Shown here: piece by piece, positions 9,001 to 17,100 of the stretch
Numbering within the stretch: position 1 is the stretch's first letter
How the letters are laid out: every line of letters starts with the position of its first letter
Assembly: GCA_905221605.1 (NCBI GenBank)
Contig: CAJNDS010000670.1
Coordinates: forward strand, 1-35,000
DNA from: Symbiodinium natans
Lineage: Eukaryota; Sar; Dinophyceae; Suessiales; Symbiodiniaceae
DNA length: 35,000 bases
Direction of reading: 5' to 3'
The notes under the pieces: generated by a model
Database searches by the model: none
Told to the model about the DNA's origin: nothing
Seen by the model: only the letters and a program-made list of their open reading frames with translations
Translations under genes and position numbers: made by a program

Positions 9001-11062
9001 CCCTGGCCCTAAACCCTAAACCCTCAAAACGCCTTTTGGGAATTCATGTGGTCCCTGGGGTCGGCTTGGGCGAAGATAAGGATTGCGCTTTAGGGTTTAG
9101 TATTTAGGGTCTAGGGCTTAAGGTTCATGACTTTGATAAAGCCCCAAGCTCTCAACAATCCTAAACACCTATGTAGTAACACTCAACACTAAAACCCTAC
9201 ACCCCCTTAATCCTAAACCTACGCCCAAACACAAAACCTTAAAGTTCATGACAGAACCATAACACAACAAGGAACACAACAAGCTCTCAACTCTAACCAC
9301 ACCCTGAACTCTTAACCCTGAATTATCCCTTGACCCTTAACCCGACACCCTAAACCCTAAACCCGACACCCTGAAACCCCAAGCTTCCTTCCGGATATTC
9401 TGCTCTTGACGAAACAACAAATCGGCTGGCCGCATGCTGCACACCCGCCCGTGGTGTTTCGGTGGCCAGGAGTTTTTGGTCCACGATGTTGTGGCAGCTG
9501 GAGATGCAATTCATGACCTCGCTCGCAGGCTTGTCGCAGAGCCGCATCAATAGGGCGGCCGTGAAGGTGACTGATCGGTGCGCGCCATTCATGCAATGGA
9601 TGAGAACAGTGTTTAGGGTTTAGGGTTTAGGGTTTAGGGAGAGCCCGTTGAGTAGATCCTGAAGAACCTCGCCCAAGACGGGCACAAGGTCTTTCAAAGG
9701 GATATCTGCTTGAGAAACTCCTGTCCCGTCGAAGGTAGGGTAAATCTTGAGGCCCAAACCGTCGTGAACGGAGATTTAGCTCCAGCTCATCAACACCTTG
9801 TATAAGGCCTTCAAGCCCTGAGCCCTTAGCCGTACTAAAGCCCCAGCCCCAAACCCTTGGCCCTCAAGCCCGAACGCCCTGACGCCCCTAAACCCTAAAC
9901 CTAAACCGTACACCCTAAACCCTAAACCCTAAACCCTACACCCTAAACCCTAAACCCTATAGGAAACTCCAAAGCCCTGGGAACAGCCTGCTCCACAAGG
10001 GTTGAGTCGATACCGACCTCGCCGAACCTGGGCTAAGGAGTTAATTGAGCTAAACCCTAAACCCTAAACCCTAAACCCTAAACCCTAAACCCTAAGCCCT
10101 AAGCCCTAAACCCTAAACCCTAAACCCTAAACCCTAAACCCTAAACCCTAAACCGAAAACGCAGGAGCTGGTGAGGGTTCCAGGGCGTCTTGGTCTGGGG
10201 TATTTTGGGAGATGATGCTCTCGAGGTTTAGGGATCTTAGGGTTTAGAGGGTTGAGGGTGTGGCTTAAGAGATAAGGCTGTAGGGCTTCAGGGTTAAGCC
10301 CTTAGGGCTAAACCCAAAACCCTAAACCCTACACCCAAAACCCTAAACCCTAAAGCCGCCTTTCCTTTAAGCACGAAGCACACAATCCGTTGAACGCTCA
10401 CCAAACCCAGCAACTCGTTCTCGATGACGGCAATCCGCTTCCCGTGCTGATCGCGCAAGATTCCTCGTTAGGGTTTTGGGTTTAGGGTTAACCTAGGGTT
10501 TAGGGTTTGGGGCTTAAGGTTTAGGGTTTGGGGTTTAGGGTTTGGGGTTTGGGGTTTAGGGGAAAGGGTTTAGGGTTTAGGGTTTAGGTTTGGGGTTTGG
10601 GTTTGGGGCTTGGGGTTTGGGGTTTGGGGTTTAAGGTTTAGCTGGTTGAAGGCGGGAGTCGTAGACTGTGCTGCTGCAAACTCTAGCAAGAACTGCACGT
10701 TGGCCTTTGCAAGGGGCCAAAACATCCAAGTCGGAACAGTCGACCCTTTTGGCCCATCTCCGAAGACGCTGAACTTTTCAGAAACTTCATATGTTGAAAG
10801 CCAAAAACCCCTCACGATCTACAACCCTACACTAGAACCCTCAAACCCTGCAACCCTAAACCCTACACCCTACACAATAAACGCTAAACCCTAAACCCTA
10901 AACCCTATCTAAGATTCGTGCCTCAGCTTGGATATGAGCGGAAGCCACCTTAAACCCTAAATCCTGAACCCTGACTTCTCAGGCACGTCTCGGTTCAACA
11001 AGGTCGTCTTCCCACTGCCCAGGAAGCCGGTGATCACTGTCACAGGGACCTCCGGGAGGGTT
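6003..11062 (-). CDS. CobW/COG0523-type GTPase gene, eight-exon model
   Basis: Eight short exons (40-81 nt, 470 nt in total) join in one frame across about 5 kb. They cover the CobW nucleotide-binding domain in family order: Walker [13 protein letters not shown], then [43 protein letters not shown], then YRLDSI..VCDAKH. CobW proteins are GTPase metal chaperones; the GCICC (C-x-C-C) motif binds metal, usually zinc. The N-terminal start and the C-terminal part (NKxD and the CobW C-domain) were not found. All seven junctions are phase-compatible. Introns are 0.1-1.5 kb and most contain telomere-like arrays. Metal specificity and compartment cannot be judged. Confidence 0.85.
6073..6165 (+). repeat. 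TTTAGGG array, arm of CobW intron 7
   Basis: About 13 perfect heptamers abutting exon 8. It pairs with the CCCTAAA arm at 6678-6732 of the same intron. The non-telomeric ends are also inverted: CTGTAGGG at 6070 and CTACAGG at 6731. Confidence 0.95.
6166..6370 (+). repeat. Degenerate GGGTTTATA repeat
   Basis: A run of GGGTTTATAGG/GGGTTTACAGG derivatives of the telomere heptamer. It gives an open frame of [11 protein letters not shown] type, which is a repeat artefact. Confidence 0.8.
6759..6839 (-). CDS. CobW exon 7
   Basis: 81 nt, phase 0/0. Encodes [16 protein letters not shown] and [10 protein letters not shown]. The [11 protein letters not shown] signature is diagnostic for CobW-type GTPases. 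With donor CAG|GCCTGC, spacing to the LD motif of exon 8 equals the usual family spacing. Acceptor AAAG|GAT. Confidence 0.9.
7094..7198 (-). repeat. CCCTAAA array
   Basis: About 15 heptamers with a few CCCCAAA variants, left of the exon 6 island; the sense-strand TTTAGGG arm of intron 6. Confidence 0.95.
7251..7315 (-). CDS. CobW exon 6
   Basis: 65 nt between CCCCAG|AC and CAGAAG|GTAGCG. Encodes [13 protein letters not shown] and HLAPRQK, the variable helix between the C-x-C-C motif and the IETTGLADP motif. No signature of its own, but phases and position are exact. Confidence 0.75.
7316..7435 (+). repeat. TTTAGGG array
   Basis: About 15 heptamers beginning at the acceptor of CobW exon 6 (sense CCCTAAACCCCAG|). 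Confidence 0.95.
7575..7881. mobile_element. Perfect-ended inverted repeat inside CobW intron 5
   Basis: Left arm GCGACCGATACCTTAGAGGG continues into TTTAGGG repeats. The right arm is CCCTAAA repeats followed by the exact reverse complement, ending at 7881. The ~170-bp loop (7639-7807) is unrelated sequence. On the coding strand the element starts 5 nt after the proposed 5' splice site of exon 5. It looks like a terminal-inverted-repeat insertion whose inner arms are telomere-like. No flanking target duplication was found. Confidence 0.75.
7887..7943 (-). CDS. CobW exon 5 with the metal-binding C-x-C-C
   Basis: Acceptor GGCTACAG|GC. Encodes (G)[22 protein letters not shown] with the preceding G is the conserved metal site of CobW GTPases. 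The donor is unusual: CTGC|ACGG or CACG|GAGC; the next exon begins AC. Splicing at either gives a readable protein, so the exact junction is open. Confidence 0.85.
7967..8159 (-). repeat. CCCTAAA array with variants
   Basis: A long run of CCCTAAA with CCCTGAA, CCCTCAA and CCCGAAA variants, upstream (sense) of exon 5, i.e. at the acceptor side of intron 4. Confidence 0.95.
8515..8554 (-). CDS. CobW exon 4
   Basis: 40 nt. Acceptor TTCGTAG|GCC, donor AACAATG|GCCACC (GC type). Encodes [14 protein letters not shown] with the final G split into exon 5, giving the EMNNGC motif. An in-frame stop just upstream of the acceptor supports the boundary. Confidence 0.85.
8755..8832 (-). repeat. CCCTAAA/CCCTGAA array
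   Basis: About 11 heptamers inside CobW intron 3. The surrounding 8590-9340 is intron sequence with more degenerate repeat and no supported exon. Confidence 0.85.
9385..9609 (-). CDS. Dual-specificity phosphatase fragment, catalytic exon
   Basis: The minus strand reads [20 protein letters not shown], containing the HCxxGxxRS P-loop of cysteine phosphatases (catalytic Cys, invariant Arg). It continues [19 protein letters not shown], like the helix after the P-loop in dual-specificity phosphatases. It lies inside CobW intron 3, same strand. Its left boundary is not certain. It may be a nested gene, an inserted pseudogene fragment or an exon of an overlapping transcript. Confidence 0.7.
9610..9639 (+). 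repeat. Short TTTAGGG insertion between phosphatase exons
   Basis: About four heptamers separate the two phosphatase segments. Read on the coding strand it is CCCTAAA-type, brings an in-frame stop, and offers no AG acceptor, so it is either an atypical intron, a disabling insertion or a collapsed array. Confidence 0.8.
9640..9745 (-). CDS. Phosphatase fragment, upstream exon
   Basis: Reads [20 protein letters not shown] then [14 protein letters not shown], which fits the strand and helix before the HCxxGxxRS loop of dual-specificity phosphatases. A stop lies a few codons upstream, so the acceptor is probably CTCAAG|ATT. Confidence 0.55.
9988..10027 (-). CDS. CobW exon 3
   Basis: 40 nt. Acceptor GCCCAG|G, donor GAGCAG|GCTGTT (GC type). 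Encodes [13 protein letters not shown], the conserved switch-like FGEVGID segment of CobW proteins. Confidence 0.9.
10050..10153 (-). repeat. CCCTAAA array
   Basis: About 14 heptamers, with two CCCTAAG units, in CobW intron 2. Confidence 0.95.
10415..10463 (-). CDS. CobW exon 2
   Basis: 49 nt. Acceptor AACGAG|GA, donor GAACGA|GTTGCT. Encodes [15 protein letters not shown] with E completed in exon 3; matches the strand after Walker A ([14 protein letters not shown]). Confidence 0.9.
10471..10640 (+). repeat. Degenerate TTTAGGG/TTTGGGG array
   Basis: Mixed heptamers (GGTTTGGGG, GGTTTAGGG). The unit following, 10640-10850, is loop sequence with open frames on both strands but no supported exon. 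Confidence 0.85.
10992..11062 (-). CDS. CobW exon 1 in this window (Walker A)
   Basis: 71 nt. Acceptor CACCCCAG|A, donor GAACC|GAGACG (GA type). Encodes [18 protein letters not shown] then TTLLN: the GxxGxGKT Walker A loop of a CobW GTPase. The true first exon with the start codon was not found; it should lie further right. Confidence 0.9.
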
Positions 11063-11499
11063 CTGGGGTGGAGGGTTAGAGGGCCCTAAGCCCTATAAGG
11101 GTTCAGGGTTCAGGGTTCAGGGTTTAGGGTTTAGGGTTTAGGGCTTAGGGTTTAGGGTTCTAAGCCCTCAGCCCTAAAGCCCTAAGCCCGAAGCCTGAAG
11201 CCCTACAGACCCGACAAGCCCTGCAAACCCTATAAAGCCGAAAAACTAAACCCTAGGGTTTAGGGTTTAGGGTTTAGAGTTTAGGGTTTAGGGTTTAGGG
11301 TTCCTAAGTATGTACCCCTATAATGAACCCTTTCAAGCCCAGAACTCCCTCCACCTCCCAAGCCCAAAACCCCAAACCCCCTAAGCTCCCTAAATCCGCT
11401 CAGGATTGACTTCGGTCCGCTCAGGGACTTCTTGCTTCGCGGGTAGAAGACCAAGCGATTTTTCAAGTCGAGGTTCAGGGCGGTTCAGGGTGTAGGGGG

Positions 11500-11700
11500 T
11501 CTTGGGTTTAGGGGGTCTCGGATTTCGGGTTTCCATTAGGGTGCCTAGTTGGGGGGTTTGGGGGGTTTGGGGGGGTTTAGGGGGGGAAGGTTTAGGGTTT
11601 AGGTTCAGGGGGTTTAGGGGTTTAGCGTGTAGGGTTTAGGGTTTAGGCTGGGGGGTTTGGGAGGGTTCGGGTGGTTTAGGGATTTTGAGGGCTTAGGGGA
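11500..11700 (+). repeat. Degenerate TTTAGGG/GGGG array
   Basis: Irregular GGTTTAGGG, GGGGGTTTGG units. The stretch 11063-12080 otherwise holds degenerate telomere-like repeats, a G-run at 11871-11888 and open frames without recognisable products. A minus-strand stretch at 11390-11466 (LKNRLVFYPRSKKSLSG) could be an upstream CobW exon but has no clear splice sites. Confidence 0.7.
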
Positions 11701-12228
11701 TGTTGCGCTTCGGCATAATGCACACCCCTCATACCCTAACCTTAAGCTTACAGGGTTGAGGGATCAGGATAGGGTTCAGGGTTTAGGCTTTAGGGACACA
11801 CCCCTAAATCCTTGAGGGATCCGGGCATTCTGAGGCCCTAAATGCAATGCAGATAGTGTTCACTGTTGCGTCGGGGGGGGGGGGGGGGCGCCAGACATGC
11901 GAAGCCCAGCTGATGGTGCACTTTGCGCAGACCACCGAACAGCAGCAAGAGACCTTCTATTCGGGATGCCATAAGGGGACTCCGTACATGGAGGCACCTT
12001 TCGACCCCCCGGCTTCCTTGAGCCTTCCTCCGGCCCAGAACCCCCCTAACCCTAAACCCTAAACCCTAAAGGCCCCCTTGCGGGTCCCTGAATAGATGCT
12101 ATACATGCTCGGCCTCACTGTACAAGTGCTGTCGCTGTGTGCGCTGGCTCAAGGCCGCAAGGCCAGCAAAAGTCGATCCAAACAGTTTGGGAGCCCCGGA
12201 GGGCCCTGTTGGGGGCTGAGGGGTGTAG

Positions 12229-12325
12229 GTTTAGGGTTTAGGGTTTAGGGTTTAGGGTTTAGGGTTTAGGGTTTAGGGTTTAGGGTTTAGGGTTTAGGGT
12301 TTAGGGTTTAGGGTTTAGGGTTCAG
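12229..12325 (+). repeat. TTTAGGG array
   Basis: About 13 perfect heptamers. The spacer 12326-12600 has no supported gene and is followed by CCCTAAA-type repeat at 12605-12850, so 12229-12850 forms one inverted telomere-like unit. Confidence 0.95.
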
Positions 12326-12599
12326 GGTGTGGGATCCGGGTGAAACAGAAAACAGACTGTCAATGCTGCTAGGCATCACTGTACCATTGACAGCGTGTCT
12401 CCACGCGAAATAGCATCTTGTTCTTGGGCAAGAGCTTGCTAATTCGTGCAAGTTGGCTTGACCAGCTGCCTGCAACTTATCCGAAGCCTCACACCTTGTC
12501 TATAGGATGGCCCTCAAACCCCTCTGAAAAACATTCCTGAATATGATCCTCTTGAACCCAATAAGGGGAAAATATGGAAGACATCCAGTGGCCCTGCCT

Positions 12600-12855
12600 A
12601 ACTCACCCTAAGCCCTAAACCCCCACACCCCAAACCCTAAACCCTACCCCTTAAACCCCGAAACCCTAAACCCTAAACCCCAAACCCCAAAACCCCAAAC
12701 CCCTAAACCCCTAAACCCCAAACCCCCAAACCCCTAAACCCAAACCCTAAACCCTACCCCCTAAAACCGAAACCCTAAACCCTAGACCCCAAACCCCCAA
12801 ACCCCTAAACCCCAAATCCTCAAACCCCTAAACCCCCAAACCCTAAACCCCTACA
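12600..12855 (-). repeat. Degenerate CCCTAAA/CCCCAAA array
   Basis: Irregular units CCCTAAA, CCCCAAA, CCCCTAAA. Right arm of the inverted unit starting at 12229. Confidence 0.85.
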
Positions 12856-12939
12856 TCCTCAAGCCGCAGACTTTTACCGATCAACTCGGTGAGTTGGGCG
12901 GATCGAGGCCTCTCAGCTTCCTCGGGTGCCGAGGTGAAG

Positions 12940-13480
12940 CAAAGGGTTTAGGGTTTAGGGTTTAGGGTTTAGGGTTTAAGGTTGAGGGGGTTTAGGGGTT
13001 TAGGGGGTTTAGGTGGTTTAGTGGCTTTAGGGGTTTTAGGGCGTTAGGGGCTTTAGGGGCTTTAGGGGTTTTAGGGCGTTAGGGGCTTTAGGGGCTTCAG
13101 GGGCTTTAGGGCGTTAGGGGTTTCAGGGGCTTTAGGGGTTTTAGGGCGTTAGGGGTTTCAGGGGCTTTAGGGGTTTAGGGCGTTAGGGGTTTTAGGGGTT
13201 TCAGGGGTTTTGGGGGTTTAGGGGTTTTGGGGGTTTAGGGTTTAGGGTTTAGGGTTTACGGGTTTAGGGCTTAGGGGTTTTTGAGGTTTGGGGTTTGGGG
13301 GTTTGGGGGTTTGGGGTTTAGGGTTTGGAGTTTGGGGTTTAGGGTCTGGGGTTTAGGGGTTTAGGGGCTTAGGGTGTAGGGTTTGGGGTTTGGTGTTTAG
13401 GGGTTTGGGGTGTATGGTTTGGGGTTTAGGAGTTTAGGGGGTTTAGGGTGTAGGGTGGAGGGGTCTGGGGTTTATGGTTT
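12940..13480 (+). repeat. Long degenerate TTTAGGG array with higher-order unit
   Basis: After five clean heptamers the sequence becomes GGGGCTTTAGGGGTTTTAGG with GGGCGTTAGGGG repeated several times (13020-13200), a higher-order repeat built from the heptamer. No gene. Confidence 0.9.
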
Positions 13481-13690
13481 AGGAACCCGTTGTGGGATTT
13501 CAGGCAACCTGACTTCGAAGGAAAAAACCCAGACCTGGCAGCTTGGAGCCACATGAAACCCCATTACTTACCACAAGGGCTTAGGGTTTAGGGTTTTGGG
13601 CTTAGGGTGTATATAGGGTTTAGGGTGTAGGGTTTGTAGGGTATTTCTCTTATCGAAAGCCTTAAAATTCCACGAACCTCAAGCCTGCCC

Positions 13691-13940
13691 GAAATCTTCT
13701 TCTAGGACCCAGAGGAGGCACTGCTTCCCTAAGATGTAAGCCCCTTTAAACCCAAAAGGGCACCCTTTTTGTTCCTGCGCTACTCTTGGGCCTAGTCTTT
13801 TAGGGTTTAGGGTTTAGGGTTTCCGAAATCTTCTTCTAGGACCCAGAGGAGGCACTGCTTCCCTTCGAAGATTGAGGTTCCCTTGTAAGCCCCTTGAAGC
13901 CCAAAAGGGCACCCCTTTTTGTTCCTGGGCCACTCTTGGG
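13691..13940. repeat. Tandem duplicated ~120-bp unit
   Basis: CCGAAATCTTCTTCTAGGAC and the GGAGGCACTGCTTCCCT tract occur at 13690 and again at 13822, each ending in AAAAGGGCACCCTTTTTGTT followed by GGGTTTAGGG. A duplicated intron end linked by three heptamers. Confidence 0.85.
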
Positions 13941-14130
13941 TTTAGGGTTTAGGGTTTAGGGTTTAGGGTTTAGAGTGTAGGGTGTAGGGTGTAGGGTTTT
14001 TAGCTCCAGAATTAGGGCTGAGGGTTTAGGGTTTGCGGCTTAGGCCCTGCAAACGCTGGAAAATTGGGATGAAAAAAGCCAAAAAACAAAAAAACAAAAA
14101 AAAGTGCCACATGGGATAGGCCGTAGCTGC

Positions 14131-14198
14131 CATAATTTCCAGACGATGCCCCTGCCGTTGTCAGCGAAGCTCCACTTCAAGAGGCTGCCCACCTCTTC
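14131..14198 (-). CDS. WC-TIR gene exon 27 (last seen)
   Basis: Acceptor CTCCCAG|GAA, donor near TTATG|GCAGCT. Encodes EEVGSLLKWSFADNG and RGIVWKL. Phase 0 start fits the end of exon 26. Later exons were not identified; a possible one near 12865-12935 (EEAERPRSAQLTELIG) is weaker. Confidence 0.5.
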
Positions 14199-17100
14199 CT
14201 GGGAGTGCAAGAACTTTTAGGGTTCAGGGCACCCCTTAAACCCCTAAACCCTAAACCCCACACCCTCAAGCCAACAGAGCTTAAATCGCCGCCCGCGTTG
14301 GGCTCGAATTCCGCCTAAACCCTAAACCCTCAACCCTCAACCCTAAACCCCAAACTGCCCCAAACCACCATCCCTCCCTTCGCTAGGAGGTTTGGTCACG
14401 GAGTGGTCGAGCAAGCTGGGGCGAAAGGTTTGCGCCGGGCTAAGAGCTAAATCTTGAATCCCAAACAACCAGGGGTTTAGGGATTAGGGCTTAGGATTCG
14501 GGGTTTAAGGTCTATATATATAAATCTATGATCTATGTATATATATATATATATATTTTGTACATATATGGATACGGTTTGAAAGGGGTTCATATGGGGT
14601 TGATAATAATAAGGTTTAGGGCTTAGGGTACCGCACAGGGTTTACAGGTTACTAAGTTACAGGGCTTGGAAGGATGCTTTCGAAGCCCGGGCTTGTCAAC
14701 GCTAAGCGGGTTAGGGCTTAGGGTTTAGGGTTTAGGGTTTAGGGTTTAGGGTTTAGGGTTTAGGGTTTAGGGTTTAGGGTTTAGGGTTTAGGGTTTAGGG
14801 TGTAGGGTGTAGGGTGTAGGGTGTAGGGTTTAGGGTTACATCAAGGGTCCCAAGGGGGGGACCCTTACAGGGGACCTTCTGGGGCTCCCTAGGGATACAT
14901 GGGGGTTATATAGGGGTTTAGGGGGTGATATCCCTGAAAGACGTCGGATTCACGAGGAGGCCATGTTCTCAGCTCTGTACCCCTTTTGACGCGCCGCGCA
15001 AGCTCGGCGTTGACCGGCAACACTGCTCCTCCAGAACAGAATCTAGGCTGCCCAGTAACCAAGGCTTAAAAAAGGTGCCCCTTTTTTGCTTAAAAGGGGT
15101 TTATAAGGGAACCTAAAGCCCCCAAAAAAGGGAATAAGGGTACTACTGGGCATCCTAGGAAGCGTGTTCAGCGGCAGTCGATCACACACACACACTTCTT
15201 GGAAGGCATGCTTGTGTGTTCTTTCGAGTGGAAAGCGACCCGCGTGAGGAGAGGCCGCTGCCAAAGATATGAACCTACGGTTTAGGGTACGGTTTAGGGT
15301 TTAGGGTTTAGGGTTTAGGGTTTAGGGTTTAGGGTTTAGGGTTTAGGGTCTACAAACACAACAAAGGCAGCAAGTAAGCCTAGATTGAATACATTGACGG
15401 TCCAGGAGGGGTCTGAAGTAAGGGTCAAAAGCTTGGGCCGGAGGCTTGTCATGTCCAACGTTCTACAGTTGTGGAAAGGCTCACCGATCGGGAAGGCGCT
15501 CCCTGACCTCTTCCAGAAGGTTCATCTTGTCGAGGGCCTGGACAATCTTCTCTGACACGTCACTTGCAGCTATGTAGTTCAGATCTTTGTCCACGCCGTT
15601 GATGTACACCAGCGACGGGGCGAAGGCAAGCTGGCACAAAGACCTGCCTTCTTCGTCAGGGGGCTCCGGTGGATACACTTCGCAGAGCTTGACCTCCACT
15701 CCCCTTAAAACTCCCTAAACCCTAAACCCTAAACCCTAAAAAAATATTTTTAATATCCTCTATAAACAAATATGAAAATAATTCCCAAGGGGGGTATAGT
15801 GACGGGCAGGAGCGAGATTTCTCGTTGGTGCGACTGCACAAACCTCAGCTCCTCGAACGTCTCGAAGCCAGCGCCTGTCCTTTGACCATACTGTGAACTG
15901 CAGAATGCCACCAGCACTCCTTGGTATTTAGGGTTTAGGGTTAAAGGGTTTAGGGTTTAGGGTTAAGGTTTTAGGGTTTAGGGCCCAGTAGCCATATTAG
16001 TTTATAAGGGAACCTTGAACCTTGAACCCTAAACCCTAAACCCTAAACCCTACCCCAAAAAAGGTATACCATGGGGCGACCAAGACTCTTGCTTTTACAA
16101 GGCCGCGGGCCGTCTGCAGGCCAAAGTCCTCACCCGGACCTGCCTTGACCATGAAGGTCCTGATCGCTCACCCTAAACCCTAAGCCCTAAGCCCTAAGCC
16201 CTAAGCCCTAAGCCCTAAGCCCTAAGCCCTAAACCCAAACCCTAAATCTGACCATAAACGGTCCTGATCCCTCTTTTCTGGAGCTCCTCTTCGACCTTTG
16301 CGAAGTAGGCTATTCTGCTCTCCTTCCCAGCTTTCCCCAGACACGGGTTTAGGGTTTAGGGTTTAGGGTTGAGGGTTTAGGGTCCATCTGTAGTACCACT
16401 CTGGAACTCTACCCAAAAACCCTGCTTACAAAAGACTTCTGGGCAATTACCTCATGACGAACAAAGACAACAGCAAGTGCAAAACACGGCACCTGAAACC
16501 CAACTGCAAGAATTCAAGATCGCAGAGTTTGAAGGCATAGGGCTTAGGGTTTAAGGTTCAGCGTTTCGGGCTTAGGGTTTAGAATTTAAGGTTTAGGGTT
16601 TAGGGTTGCGGGCGTCGGGTTTAGGAGCGCTACTGTTCCTTGCCAAGCTTGGCGTACTTGTTTCGGCAACATTCCGCTGCCGCTGCCTGCCTGCTTTTTC
16701 TTTGGCCTGCTTGTCTTGAGGCAACATTCTGGTGCCCGCCTGAGACGTTTTCTTTCTGGCCTGCTTAGCAGGCAACATTCGTCCAGTCTGTAACGGCTGC
16801 TTATCCGACCAGCGGGAATTCTTTAACTTTCGCAAGTTCAGAAGATGAGTTACCCGAACCCTAAACCCTAAACCCTAAACCCTAAACCCTAAAACTTAAA
16901 CGAGTAAATAGAAGACTGCTAAAAACCTGAAATCGGCTCCTTGTCGAAGCGCCCTGACAGCATCACCGTGTCGCGGGCGGGCGCGATGCTCTCTGGCGAT
17001 CTTGCGGTTCCTTTTGGGCGCTCCACACTGCCGGCGACCACCTCAGGGTTTAGGGTTTAGGGTTTAGGGTTTAGGGTTTAGGGTTTGGGGTTTAGGGTTT

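Noticed and set aside
10570-10894. Two overlapping ORFs of 81 and 94 codons
   Set aside because: Partly translate TTTGGGG and CCCTAAA repeats ([10 protein letters not shown] type ends); the segment is intron 1 of the CobW gene.
12086-12190. Plus-strand signal-peptide-like start (MLYMLGLTVQVLSLCALAQG)
   Set aside because: Only about 45 codons, no splice or downstream support, and every supported gene here is on the other strand; the antisense frame is equally open.
12860-12945. Additional minus-strand exon (EEAERPRSAQLTELIG)
   Set aside because: Plausible donor ATCG|GTAAAAG but acceptor and phase to exon 27 do not fit clearly; left out of the gene model.
14934-15042. Fringe-like glycosyltransferase assignment from FCSGGA
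   Set aside because: One short motif; no DxD or other family features in the neighbouring exons.
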